Part shown: piece after piece, positions 1 to 8,084 of the stretch
How positions within the stretch are numbered: the stretch's first letter is position 1
Layout of the letters: every line of letters starts with the position of its first letter
Assembly: GCA_028291345.1 (NCBI GenBank)
Contig: JAQGIF010000109.1
Coordinates: 1-37,638, forward strand
DNA: 37,638 nt
Direction: 5' to 3'
Source of the DNA: Rhodospirillales bacterium
GTDB taxonomy: Bacteria > Pseudomonadota > Alphaproteobacteria > BOG-932 > Roseiterribacteraceae
Notes under the pieces: generated by a model
The model's database searches: none
Told to the model about the DNA's origin: nothing
Seen by the model: the letters and a program-made list of their open reading frames with translations, nothing else
Program-made: the position numbers and the translations under genes

Positions 1-101
1 ACGATCGGCCGCCCGCTGCGCAACTCAGCGGCGGCGCGGTCGAAGGCGATATGCACCGCGCTGTCGAGCAGGCCGGCGAAATCAGCGGATGATGTACTCA
101 C
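1..101 (-). CDS. N-terminus of a GTP cyclohydrolase II-like protein (partial)
   Basis: The minus strand is open from a GTG at 101 to the left edge, about 33 codons. The encoded stretch contains FDRAAAELRSGRPI, which resembles the N-terminal helix of alphaproteobacterial GTP cyclohydrolase II (RibA), the enzyme opening the GTP imidazole ring to make the pyrimidine used for riboflavin and deazaflavins. No catalytic residue is visible because the gene is cut. The call leans on this short match and on the divergent neighbour, a RibD reductase domain that acts two steps later on the same intermediate. The GTG is the most upstream start I could place. Any other protein with a similar amphipathic N-terminus remains possible. 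Confidence 0.45.
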   Translation of the reverse strand, partial: MSTSSADFAGLLDSAVHIAFDRAAAELRSGRPI

Positions 102-331
102 GTGGTTAGCCTCTGGCCGTAGGAACGGCGCTGTATGGTCCGTACTTGCAATGGGCGATGCTGTGGGTCATAGCGAAAGACGTCTGACAACCGTGTTTTT
201 GGCGGAACTAGTTTCCTGTAACTAAATTATGCGGGTTCGCCAAATTACTAAGGCCCTGCGAGCAAATTTTAGCGATCGAAACCTCGGAGTGATCCAGAAT
301 TTCCAGCGACCGCGATACTACCGAACAGACG

Positions 332-1123
332 ATGTGGCCTGAACTTCTAAAGCTTGCTGCCGGGCATGACATCGTCCGTCCGGTGGATACGGAAGCCGGA
401 CGGTCGTTCTGGGACCTGTATGCTCCAATTGCCTGCGGTAATGGCCGTTCGCCGTTCGTGGTGGGGCAGTTGGGCCAATCCCTGGACGGGCGAATCGCCA
501 CCCCCACCGGGCGTTCGCATTATATCAACGGGCCGGAATCGATCCGGCATCTGCATTGCCTCCGTGCGCTCGTCGATGCGGTGATCGTCGGAATCGGAAC
601 GGTGGTGGCCGACGATCCGCAGCTGACGGTACGAAAGGTCGAGGGGCGAGATCCTGCGCGGGTCGTGATCGATCCGAACGGCCGCCTGCCGCCTGACGCC
701 AGAATCCTGGCGGATGACGGTTGCCCGGTCTTCGTCGTGCAGGGATGCGACCGACCGCGCCCGAGCTGGGTGACGCCGATCACCGTGCAGCCGCGCGAGG
801 GTAATCTCGTTCCCGCCGCCATCGTTGCTGCGCTGGCTGATCGGGGGTTCAGGCGGCTGCTGGTCGAGGGTGGGGCGGGAACGGTATCCGGGTTTCTCGC
901 CGCCAGGGCGATCGATCGGCTCCATCTCTGCATCGCACCGATCGTCATCGGGTCAGGACCAATAGGCATCACCCTGCCGCCGATAGATGAATTACACCAT
1001 GCCATTAGGCCACAAACCTCAGTCCATAGATTGGGCATGGACATGCTGTTCGATTGCCTGTTGGAACCGCGGGCGGCCGCTTTCGCGGCAGATTCATTGC
1101 AGTTGGATGGCGTCGAGCGCTGA
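332..1123 (+). CDS. RibD C-terminal-domain reductase (5-amino-6-ribosylaminouracil reductase type)
   Basis: 263 residues forming a stand-alone RibD_C (dihydrofolate-reductase-like) domain. Visible blocks are GQLGQSLDGRIATPTG near residue 45, the ALVDAVIVGIGTVVADDPQL segment typical of RibD and related pyrimidine reductases, VVIDPNGRLP, and LLVEGGAGTVSGFL near residue 180 (the conserved EGG of the NADPH-binding region). The N-terminal deaminase domain of bifunctional RibD is absent. The family reduces the ribose of 5-amino-6-ribosylaminouracil phosphate to ribityl with NADPH. The gene diverges from a GTP cyclohydrolase II-like gene and its 3' end overlaps the convergent glycosyltransferase gene by about 30 bp. 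It could serve riboflavin, deazaflavin or a dedicated secondary pathway; the neighbours favour the last. Confidence 0.8.
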   Translation: MWPELLKLAAGHDIVRPVDTEAGRSFWDLYAPIACGNGRSPFVVGQLGQSLDGRIATPTGRSHYINGPESIRHLHCLRALVDAVIVGIGTVVADDPQLTVRKVEGRDPARVVIDPNGRLPPDARILADDGCPVFVVQGCDRPRPSWVTPITVQPREGNLVPAAIVAALADRGFRRLLVEGGAGTVSGFLAARAIDRLHLCIAPIVIGSGPIGITLPPIDELHHAIRPQTSVHRLGMDMLFDCLLEPRAAAFAADSLQLDGVER

Positions 1124-2158
1124 AGCGACTTGCGCCGCGGTGTCGTTCCAACCCGCCAGCTCGAGAGCGGCTTTCGCGGCGCCGGTAGCGAGCGTTTCGC
1201 GATATGCTGGATCGCCCAGTAGATGCCGCAATGCCGCCGCCAAGGCCACTGGATCACCCGGCGGAACCAGTATGCCGGCGTACTCGGGCACTAAATCGGG
1301 AATCGCGCCTGCATTTGCCGCGACTACGGGAAGCCGGTAAGCGAGCGCTTCGGCAATCGCCATGCCATAGCCCTCGTAGCGGCTGGATGAAATGAGGACG
1401 TCCGCCGCCCGGTAAAGCGGATCCAGGTCGCTTACCTCACCTGTGAGGGTAATAAGGTAATCCATTGAATATTTTGAAATAAGTTCCCTAAGATTAGCAG
1501 TGGTCTCAGGCGATCGAGCAAGGCTTCCCGCGATGGTGCAACGCCATTCCAAGTCGGTGATGAGCGCCAGACTTTCGACCAGAATGTCATAAGCCTTACG
1601 TGGAATCACCGTTCCGACCGACAGGAGATGGGGCACCGGATTGCGGGGGCGAGGGTAGGGACCTGGCTTATGAATTCCGGGCTTGGCCACGGTGACCGGC
1701 GTTTCGCCGATGTCGTAATCCGCGCGCAACGTTGCGGCGGTCAGTTCGCTGGTCACAATGATCGCACGAACATGGGCCAGAGCCTGCCGTTCCGAGGCCG
1801 CCAGGCTTCGTGCCGTATTCGGCGAAAGGCCGGACTCCAGCGCCAGCGGATGGTGGACGAGCGCCGCGAGGTTCAATCTTTGCGCCGCCGCCGCCGCCAC
1901 ATCCGGCAACACGCCGAATGCCAGCCCGTCGATGAGGACCAGCGCGCCATCCGGGCACACGGCCAGGCTCTCGGCGGCGATTTGGATATCGGCGGGGGAC
2001 GGGAAGGGAAAGGAGGTGGGCCACGCTATATGCTCGACTTCCCATCCCATGCGCCGCAGCTCGGCCATCATCTGCTTGTCATAGATTGTGCCGCCGGTGC
2101 GGGTGTCGATGTCGCCGGGTATCGCGAACCAGAGCTTACGCGCCAATCGCGGCTTCAT
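1094..2158 (-). CDS. GT4-family glycosyltransferase
   Basis: 354 residues with a GT-B fold signature. The N-terminal Rossmann strand is followed by TRTGGTIYDKQM (acceptor side). The C-terminal half has SVGTVIPRKAYDILVESL, then the EX7E nucleotide-sugar motif in RYEGYGMAIAEALAYRLPVV, then GILVPPGDPVALAAAL. I chose the ATG at 2158 because homology begins there; the longer frame to 2263 would run inside the upstream PTPS-like gene. The start overlaps the end of that gene by about 20 bp, so translation is probably coupled. GT4 enzymes are retaining and use UDP- or GDP-sugars. A cyanobacterial GT4 enzyme glucosylates tetrahydrobiopterin, so with a PTPS-like neighbour a pterin or pyrimidine acceptor is a reasonable but unproven inference. 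No signal peptide is seen. Confidence 0.85.
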   Translation of the reverse strand: MKPRLARKLWFAIPGDIDTRTGGTIYDKQMMAELRRMGWEVEHIAWPTSFPFPSPADIQIAAESLAVCPDGALVLIDGLAFGVLPDVAAAAAQRLNLAALVHHPLALESGLSPNTARSLAASERQALAHVRAIIVTSELTAATLRADYDIGETPVTVAKPGIHKPGPYPRPRNPVPHLLSVGTVIPRKAYDILVESLALITDLEWRCTIAGSLARSPETTANLRELISKYSMDYLITLTGEVSDLDPLYRAADVLISSSRYEGYGMAIAEALAYRLPVVAANAGAIPDLVPEYAGILVPPGDPVALAAALRHLLGDPAYRETLATGAAKAALELAGWNDTAAQVASALDAIQLQ

Positions 2159-2540
2159 ACCAAGCCTTGGCGATATGCGATTCGTTGAGGGTGACGCGGA
2201 TGCGGTTGATGCCGCCGGCATGGGGGCCGAGTTCGCAGCTGCGGACCGCCTCTGCCATCGCATCGAAAATATGGCGGGCCAGGAATTCGGTCGTGGTCAC
2301 CTTGCCAGCGAAGGTAGGATACTCGTCGAGATTGGCGTAGTTGAGTGCGTGCAGCGTCTGTTTGAGCGCATCGGTCGCGCGGCCGATATCGACGACGATA
2401 TTGTCTGGGTCGAGTTCCTCACGGAAAAAAGCAACGTCGACGACATAGGTCGCGCCGTGCAGGCGCTGGGCCGGGCCGAATACCGCGCCGTTCAGGCTAT
2501 GGGCGATCATGATGTGATCGCGGACTTCTACGGCGTACAT
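2136..2540 (-). CDS. 6-pyruvoyl-tetrahydropterin synthase / QueD-like protein with altered active site
   Basis: 134 residues, the usual length of the PTPS/QueD (6-carboxytetrahydropterin synthase) family, which converts dihydroneopterin triphosphate. The fold is recognisable from the start MYAVEVRDHIMIAHSL, the RLHGATYVVDV strand, VVDIGRATDALK, LNYANLDEYP, TTTEFLARHIF and the C-terminal LNESHIAKAWY. The active site is unusual. His14 and His28 occupy zinc-ligand positions, but the third ligand of the canonical HGH motif is Ala30. The catalytic Cys that normally precedes the motif (CxxLHGH) is not there; the local sequence is FGPAQRLHGA. Glu in LNESH is retained. The gene lies between the MDR gene (12 bp upstream) and the GT4 gene (overlapping). 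Membership of the fold is secure; the normal reaction is doubtful. Confidence 0.85.
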   Translation of the reverse strand: MYAVEVRDHIMIAHSLNGAVFGPAQRLHGATYVVDVAFFREELDPDNIVVDIGRATDALKQTLHALNYANLDEYPTFAGKVTTTEFLARHIFDAMAEAVRSCELGPHAGGINRIRVTLNESHIAKAWYEAAIGA

Positions 2541-2552
2541 GCTTACTCCTGC

Positions 2553-3536
2553 TTAAGAATATCGGATGAGATGACAGAGCGCACCAGGCGCACCGAGGAT
2601 TTCCGGTAGGCGCGCCGGCACCTCGGCGAAAGGTGTTTCATCCGCGACCAGCACATCCAGGCGCGGGTCGGCGCACAATGATAGTGCTTTCGACAGGCGC
2701 CGCCGATGGTCCCAGCGCGCACGGCGTGCGGGCGACACGGTGCCGACTTGCGACGACAGAATGGTCAGGCGCTGACTGTGGAACGCGCCGCCAAGCTCCA
2801 CCATGACCGGCTGCGAGCCATACCAGCTCATCTCGATAATTGTGGCCTCCAAGCCCGCCAGCGACAAAGCAAGCTGCAGGCCCTCGCCGGTGCCCGAGGC
2901 GTGGAAGACGAGGTCGCAGCCGGACGGCAAAGCTTCTGCCGGAGTCGCGAAGCTTATGTCGAGTGCGTCGGCCGTATGCCGCCGATCGGGGTTGATGTCG
3001 ATCAGCGTCACCTCAGCGCCCGGCAGGCGGGCGCACAAATAGGCAAGCAGGCAGCCGGCAACGCCGCCGCCGACGATGGCGATGCGGTCGCCGATGCGGG
3101 GGGCGGCATCCCAGATCGCGTTCATCGCGGTTTCCATCTGCGCCGCCAGAACAGCGCGCTCATCGGATACCGCGTCGGGGATCAGGATCGCGGAGGCAGC
3201 CGGAATCGCAAAGCGGCTCTGATGCGGATACAGGCAGAAGACCCGCTCGCCGTTGCGATCCGCCGGGCCGTGTTCGATCCGGCCTACCATCGCGTAACCG
3301 TACTTCACGGGATAAGGAAATTCGCCGTCCTGGAACGGGCAGCGCATGCGCGTCCATTCGCTCTTGGGTACCTTTCCATGGAAAACGAGGGACTCCGTGC
3401 CGCGGCTGATACCGCTGGTCAGCGCCTTGACGTGAAGCGTGTTGTCGTCAGCCGGCGGCAAGCTTGCCGGGCGCAGCTCTGCCAAGGCCGGACCTGTAAT
3501 CCAAAGCGCCTGCGGTTTGGGGGATGAGTCTTGCAT
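2553..3536 (-). CDS. MDR-family (zinc-type alcohol dehydrogenase-like) oxidoreductase
   Basis: 327 residues of medium-chain dehydrogenase fold. The N-terminal GroES-like half carries SGISRGTESLVFHGKVP and FPYPVKYGYAMVGRIEHG; the Rossmann half carries IAIVGGGVAGCLLAYL (GxGxxG) followed by VTLIDINPDRR, an acid that suggests NAD(H). The usual catalytic Cys of zinc MDRs is replaced in the SRGTE segment and the four-Cys structural zinc lobe is absent, so it may not be a classical alcohol dehydrogenase. The ATG at 3536 is chosen because the upstream in-frame extension would overlap the divergent glycosyltransferase gene. It is first in a minus-strand unit with the PTPS-like and GT4 genes. I recall this subfamily as a recurrent neighbour of such PTPS-like genes; that is memory, not a search. 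Confidence 0.8.
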   Translation of the reverse strand: MQDSSPKPQALWITGPALAELRPASLPPADDNTLHVKALTSGISRGTESLVFHGKVPKSEWTRMRCPFQDGEFPYPVKYGYAMVGRIEHGPADRNGERVFCLYPHQSRFAIPAASAILIPDAVSDERAVLAAQMETAMNAIWDAAPRIGDRIAIVGGGVAGCLLAYLCARLPGAEVTLIDINPDRRHTADALDISFATPAEALPSGCDLVFHASGTGEGLQLALSLAGLEATIIEMSWYGSQPVMVELGGAFHSQRLTILSSQVGTVSPARRARWDHRRRLSKALSLCADPRLDVLVADETPFAEVPARLPEILGAPGALCHLIRYS

Positions 3537-3582
3537 GGAGTATCTATAGCTCGCTCTTCCCACGGCCTGTAACACATTGCCC

Positions 3583-5343
3583 ATGTCCGACGCGATCCTA
3601 CCTGTTGCCAAGTCAACGACGAACGCCACTGATTCCGGATTAGCCGGCCGTCGTTGGGTCTTCTTTGCCTTGAACGCCGCCAGCATGACCGCGCTCGCCG
3701 GGGTCATGATCGATGTGCTCGCGGCGCGAGGATGGTCCTACGCTTCAGCATTGTTTTTGCTGCTGTTTCTAGTCGGCTTGCCCTGGACGCTGATCGGTTT
3801 CTGGAATTCCGCCGTCGGTTTCGTGATCCTGCGCCTCACAGCAGATCCGGTCGGATATACCAACGCGGCGATACGCCTCACGGTAAAGGGCAGTCTGATC
3901 ACGACGCGCACCGCGATCTGTCTCGCCGTGCGGCATGAGGATGTGGGGCTGGTTTTCGCCCGGCTGGATTCGATGATCCGCAGCGTGGCGGCGACGCCAT
4001 GGGCCGATGCTTTCGATTTTCATGTTCTGAGCGACAGCGCCCGGCCGGACATCGTCGCGGCCGAGGAACAGGCCTTCGCAGAACTGGTGACCGGCCACCC
4101 GCGCGGGGCGTTCCTGCAATATCGCCGGCGAGCCCTGAATACCGGTTTCAAAGCCGGCAATCTGCATGAGTTCGCGGCGCGGGAGCAGGGCAGGTACGAC
4201 CATATGATCGTGCTCGATGCCGACAGCGTCATGTCGGCGGCTGCCATGCTGCGGCTGGTGCGTGCCATGCAGGCCAATCCGTCTTTGGGCATTCTTCAGA
4301 CACTCGTCGTCGGCCAGCCGTCGGGCAGCGCCTTTACTCGAATATTCCAGTTCGGCATGCGCCAGTCGATGCGGACCCAGACAGTGGGCAGCGCGTGGTG
4401 GCAGGGGCCGGCAGGGCCCTATTGGGGGCATAACGCCATCATCCGGATAAGGCCGTTCGTCGATCACTGCATCCTGCCGGTCCTGCCCGGGCGCGGGCCG
4501 CTCAGCGGGCAAATTCTCAGTCACGACCAGCTCGAAGCGGCGATGATCCGCGGTGCCGGTTACGATGTGCGGGTTATCGCCGACGAGTTCGAAAGTTGGG
4601 AAGAAAATCCGCCCAACCTGCCGGATTTCATCAAGCGCGATCTGCGCTGGTGTCAGGGCAATATGCAATATCTGAAGCTACTGCGGATGCCGGGGCTTAA
4701 GCCCATGGGCCGATTCCAACTGGTCAACGCGATCATGATGTATGCCGGGGCACCGGCCGGGCTTCTGATGCTGCTGGACGGCCTGGCGATGATCGGCGAC
4801 GGCAGCAGGTCTTCGGCCCCGGCGGCTCTCGCTTTCGCGCTGTATTTCGTGATGCTGAGTTTGGGTTTCGCGCCGCGCCTACTCGGAACGCTGGACATTC
4901 TTTTGCAGCCCGGCCGACGGCGGCTTTACGGCGGAACCGTTCGGCTGCTGGCCGGCGGGTTCCTGGATATGCTGTTCTCGCTGTTGCTCGGGCCCGTCAT
5001 GATGATCGCGCAGGCGATATTCGTCGGTGGCCTGATCTTCGGCCGTCGGGTGATCTGGGAGGCGCAGAATCGTGACGGACGCATTGTACGGGTCAGCGAA
5101 GCCCTGCACGGGTTGTGGCCCCAGGCACTGTTCGGCCTAGCTGTGGCCGGAGTGCTGACCATCTATGCACCGAGTGTCCTGCCATGGGCCGCGCCCACGA
5201 TTTTGCCTTGCCTGTTCGGCATTCCATTCACATGTTTGACGGCGGGCACGGGGCTCGGCCGTTTCTTCGTTCGCCACCGGATCTGTGCGATACCGGACGA
5301 ATATGCGCCGCCCCCTGCCGTCACGATTTCTCAAAACGGGTGA
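3583..5343 (+). CDS. OpgH/MdoH-like membrane glycosyltransferase (GT2)
   Basis: 586 residues. Two N-terminal membrane segments (about residues 25-50 and 55-85) precede a cytoplasmic GT2 domain. The domain has the NTGFKAGNLHEF segment, the DxD-type MIVLDADSVM, PYWGHNAIIR, LSHDQLEAAM (catalytic acid region) and the RDLRWCQGN form of the QxxRW motif. Several further membrane helices fill the C-terminal third. This layout matches glucan glucosyltransferase H (OpgH/MdoH), which polymerises glucose from UDP-glucose while moving it across the inner membrane, although E. coli OpgH is considerably longer. The ATG at 3583 was preferred to the in-frame TTG at 3577. It diverges from the MDR gene with 46 bp between starts. 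No opgG lies beside it, so the product may not be an osmoregulated periplasmic glucan. Confidence 0.85.
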   Translation: MSDAILPVAKSTTNATDSGLAGRRWVFFALNAASMTALAGVMIDVLAARGWSYASALFLLLFLVGLPWTLIGFWNSAVGFVILRLTADPVGYTNAAIRLTVKGSLITTRTAICLAVRHEDVGLVFARLDSMIRSVAATPWADAFDFHVLSDSARPDIVAAEEQAFAELVTGHPRGAFLQYRRRALNTGFKAGNLHEFAAREQGRYDHMIVLDADSVMSAAAMLRLVRAMQANPSLGILQTLVVGQPSGSAFTRIFQFGMRQSMRTQTVGSAWWQGPAGPYWGHNAIIRIRPFVDHCILPVLPGRGPLSGQILSHDQLEAAMIRGAGYDVRVIADEFESWEENPPNLPDFIKRDLRWCQGNMQYLKLLRMPGLKPMGRFQLVNAIMMYAGAPAGLLMLLDGLAMIGDGSRSSAPAALAFALYFVMLSLGFAPRLLGTLDILLQPGRRRLYGGTVRLLAGGFLDMLFSLLLGPVMMIAQAIFVGGLIFGRRVIWEAQNRDGRIVRVSEALHGLWPQALFGLAVAGVLTIYAPSVLPWAAPTILPCLFGIPFTCLTAGTGLGRFFVRHRICAIPDEYAPPPAVTISQNG

Positions 5344-5348
5344 CTCTC

Positions 5349-5768
5349 ATGAAATATCTCCACACCATGGTCCGGGTCGCGGACCTCGACACCTCCCTCG
5401 ACTTCTACTGCAACAAGCTGGGTTTGACGGAATTGAGCCGGAAGGAGGTTCCGCAGGGCCGCTATACGCTGGTGTTCCTGGCGGCACCCGGCGGCGAGGA
5501 CGCTCAGGTGGAGCTGACATTCAACTGGGATCGGGAGACTCTGGGCGAGGGGCGCAATTTCGGCCATCTCGCCTATGCGGTGGACGATATCTATGCGGCC
5601 TGCCAACGACTGATGGACAAGGGCGTCACGATCAACCGGCCGCCGCGCGACGGGCGGATGGCCTTCGTCCGCTCGCCAGACAATATCTCTATCGAACTGC
5701 TGCAGGCTGGCGACGCGCTGCCGCCGGCCGAACCCTGGGCGTCGATGCCCAATACGGGGAAATGGTAG
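5349..5768 (+). CDS. gloA: Lactoylglutathione lyase (glyoxalase I)-type VOC protein
   Basis: 139 residues, the normal length of bacterial GloA. Four metal-ligand positions are visible in order: His5 (MKYLH), Glu in AQVELTFNWD, His in NFGHLAYAV and Glu in SIELLQ. The VOC strands TMVRVADLDTSLDFYCNKLG and GRMAFVRSPDNISIELLQ are intact. Glyoxalase I isomerises the hemithioacetal of methylglyoxal and glutathione to S-lactoylglutathione in the cytoplasm. The start is the ATG at 5349, just after the stop of the glycosyltransferase gene, so the two are probably cotranscribed; the longer upstream frame is inside that gene. It ends 4 bp from the convergent SDR gene. Whether its substrate is methylglyoxal or another hemithioacetal is not shown. 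Confidence 0.85.
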   Translation: MKYLHTMVRVADLDTSLDFYCNKLGLTELSRKEVPQGRYTLVFLAAPGGEDAQVELTFNWDRETLGEGRNFGHLAYAVDDIYAACQRLMDKGVTINRPPRDGRMAFVRSPDNISIELLQAGDALPPAEPWASMPNTGKW

Positions 5769-5772
5769 CGGG

Positions 5773-6618
5773 TTATTCGCCTGCGAAGATCGCGTCCAGC
5801 CCTTCGCGATAGGTCGGATAGGTCAGGCGCATGCCGAGTTCGTTCCTGATCCGGCTGTTGTCGATCCGCTTATTGTCGGCCCAGAATTCGCGCGCCATCG
5901 GCGACAGAACCGCCTGGTCGAACGGAATTTCCGGCGGCGGCTCGATCTTCATCAGACTGCAGGCATAGGTCACGAGATCGGCGGACGGCGCCGGCAGATT
6001 GTCCGCCACGTTATAGATGCGTCCTGGCGCGGGCGACCTGATCGAGGCGCGGACGATACCGGCTATGTCGTCGACATGGATGCGATTGAACGCTTGGCCG
6101 GGCTTGACGATCCGCTGCGCTTTGCCGTTGCGGATCGTGTCCAAGACGCTGCGTCCCGGCCCATAGATCCCAGACAAGCGGAAGACATGGCCGGGCAGCG
6201 GCAAGGCTTGCCAGGCCAACTCCGCCGCCAGCCGCCTTTGGCCGCGTGCGCTGGCCGGGTCGCAGAGCGTAGTTTCATCGACCATGCTGCCGTCGGTGAC
6301 GCCGTAGACGGACGTGGTGGATAGATAGCCGATCCACTCGATATCCTTGATCTCGGCAATATCTGCCGCGTGATGGCGCAAAGCGGGATCGTCGGGATCG
6401 GCGGGGATCGAGGCCAGCAGATGGGTCGTTCCGTCGAGGACGGTGTGATCAAGCGGTGTGATCCCGTCGAACACCACCGCGTCGATGCTATGGGCCTTCA
6501 GCCGTCCGGCGCCATCCGCCGTCCTGCAGGTCCCGGCAATCGACCAACCCTCTTGTTGCAGGCGATAGGAGATCGCCAGAGCGGAGTAGCCGAGACCGAA
6601 GACAAAGAGGCGGGGCAC
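5773..6618 (-). CDS. YeeZ-like NAD(P)-dependent atypical SDR
   Basis: 281 residues of atypical short-chain dehydrogenase (epimerase-like) fold. The nucleotide-binding motif is FGLGYSALAISYRL near the N-terminus. The active-site region reads YLSTTSVYGVTDGSMVDE, and RLSGIYGPGRSVLDTI and FNRIHVDDIAGIV are typical of the UDP-sugar epimerase superfamily. The start is GTG at 6618, overlapping the stop of the upstream secreted-protein gene (TAGTG), so translation is coupled. This is the last gene of the long minus-strand run containing the F420 genes and it converges with the glyoxalase gene. No substrate can be assigned; YeeZ-group proteins are poorly characterised. Confidence 0.8.
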   Translation of the reverse strand: MPRLFVFGLGYSALAISYRLQQEGWSIAGTCRTADGAGRLKAHSIDAVVFDGITPLDHTVLDGTTHLLASIPADPDDPALRHHAADIAEIKDIEWIGYLSTTSVYGVTDGSMVDETTLCDPASARGQRRLAAELAWQALPLPGHVFRLSGIYGPGRSVLDTIRNGKAQRIVKPGQAFNRIHVDDIAGIVRASIRSPAPGRIYNVADNLPAPSADLVTYACSLMKIEPPPEIPFDQAVLSPMAREFWADNKRIDNSRIRNELGMRLTYPTYREGLDAIFAGE

Positions 6619-7319
6619 TATTCGCGCGGCGCCAGCGTGGCGAATGTTACATTCGCCCGCAACTGTGCCTTTTCAAACAAGGCGATATTCTCCGACATAT
6701 CCGATTCCGGCGCGGGCGCGGCCATTGTCTTCATCATTCTCGGAACAGGCTGCGTTGCGATGGGGCCGTTGAAATCAATGCGCATGATCCGGTACTTGCG
6801 GTCGGGTTCCGACTGGTTGAGCTGAGCCAGCGCTTCGTTCACCTTCTTATACATATCGGTGCGCAGTTTCGCCTTGGTCGCCTCGACCTCCGCCAAGGTT
6901 GGCGAGAAATCGACATTTTGAACCTGGATCTGCAGGCCCGGTTTCGAGGCTTGCTTGGCGCGGTCCGACAGGCCGCCAAGCTGTGTCTCCGGCAGCCGGG
7001 CTTCGATCACAGCGTGCCAATGCTCCAGTGCGCTGGCATCCTGGTTGCGATCGAAGGCGGTGAAGCGCCAATCCGCGCCCTGGGCCAGCGATTTAAACGC
7101 GCCCATTATATCACTGCGGACCTTGCCGGCATCGCTGCCGGGCAGCGACGCATCAACCGCCATCTCGGTGCGGGCCGTCTGAGTCTGCACCCAATCTTCG
7201 GTTGCCAACGACAATGACACCGTATCGTTCTGCGGCGGATAGGCGAGGATCGGCGCGGTTTGCGCGCTGGCGAGCGGTGCGGCCAGCGTGAAGGCGGCGG
7301 CCAAAATCAGTGAACGCAT
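6618..7319 (-). CDS. Secreted protein, possibly SIMPL/DUF541-like
   Basis: 233 residues beginning with a clear Sec signal peptide (MRSLILAAAFTLAAPLASAQ, cleavage after ASA). The mature part has VSLSLATEDWVQTQTARTEM near residue 35, a long helical middle (about 110-165) and a strand YRIMRIDF near residue 182. The pattern of an N-terminal strand with T and A residues followed by helices resembles SIMPL-domain periplasmic proteins, but the match is weak and I did not see the full domain. It lies between the GST gene (68 bp upstream) and the SDR gene (overlapping stop and start). Function unknown. Confidence 0.7.
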   Translation of the reverse strand: MRSLILAAAFTLAAPLASAQTAPILAYPPQNDTVSLSLATEDWVQTQTARTEMAVDASLPGSDAGKVRSDIMGAFKSLAQGADWRFTAFDRNQDASALEHWHAVIEARLPETQLGGLSDRAKQASKPGLQIQVQNVDFSPTLAEVEATKAKLRTDMYKKVNEALAQLNQSEPDRKYRIMRIDFNGPIATQPVPRMMKTMAAPAPESDMSENIALFEKAQLRANVTFATLAPRE

Positions 7320-7387
7320 GATATCGTTTCCTCCCGGTTGAACTGCGACCCTATCGTCGGATTGGGGTCAAATCGGGGCAGCGCAGG

Positions 7388-8056
7388 TCAGAAATCGAGA
7401 TCCGCATAATGGGCAGGCGGCTGAACGCCGGGCACGCGGTCGGCCAGCAAGGGGCGGAAGCTGGGCCGGGACTTGATGCGGACGAACCAGTCCTTGGCGC
7501 CGGGGTGGTCCTCCCACGGTACATCGCCGATATAATCGACGACCGACAGATGGGCGGCGGCCACGATATCGGCTGCCGAGAAATGGTCGCCGGCCAGCCA
7601 GCGTCGCCGTTCGGCCAGGAACGAGATATAAGCCAGATGATTGTGGATCTCAGTCAGCCCCGTCCGGATGGCCGTCGCCTGCGGATAACCCTGGCCCGAC
7701 AGGCGCTTCATCAGCTTCTCGCCGACCAGGTTGTCGGTGACCTCGGCGTTGAACTTGACATCGAACCACTGGGTCAGCCGCCGCGCCTCCGCGCGGCTGT
7801 TCGAATCGCCGCCGATCAGCGAACGTTCGGGATAGGCCTCATCGAGATATTCGGAGATGACCCTGCTGTCGGCGAAAATCGCCCCGTCCAGCTCGATCAG
7901 AACCGGCACTTCGCAGGCCGGGTTCATCGACAGGAATTCGCTGCGCCTGTCCCACACTTTTTCGACTTCCAGCTCGAATGGAAGGGCTTTTTCCACCAGC
8001 ATCACGCGGATCGCGCGTGAAAATGGGGACAATTGGAAGTGATACAGTGTGCGCAT
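7388..8056 (-). CDS. Glutathione S-transferase family protein
   Basis: 222 residues. The N-terminal thioredoxin-like domain begins MRTLYHFQLSPFSRAIRVML, with Ser/Tyr candidates for thiolate activation, then the cis-Pro segment CEVPVLIELDG and the glutathione-binding FADSRVISEYLDEA. A helical C-terminal domain contains WLAGDHFSAADIVAAAHLSV, the usual N-capping box of GSTs. It is cytoplasmic and probably conjugates glutathione or isomerises a substrate, but the class cannot be set from the sequence. It starts 28 bp after the end of cofC and so probably belongs to the same transcript as the F420 genes. No known F420 step needs a GST; it may belong with the catabolic genes at the head of the run. 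Confidence 0.85.
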   Translation of the reverse strand: MRTLYHFQLSPFSRAIRVMLVEKALPFELEVEKVWDRRSEFLSMNPACEVPVLIELDGAIFADSRVISEYLDEAYPERSLIGGDSNSRAEARRLTQWFDVKFNAEVTDNLVGEKLMKRLSGQGYPQATAIRTGLTEIHNHLAYISFLAERRRWLAGDHFSAADIVAAAHLSVVDYIGDVPWEDHPGAKDWFVRIKSRPSFRPLLADRVPGVQPPAHYADLDF

Positions 8057-8084
8057 GCCTACTCAGGACCTGAATGTCTCAAAT

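Noticed and set aside
102-331. FMN riboswitch before the RibD-like gene
   Set aside because: I could not find the conserved RFN element boxes in this divergent region.
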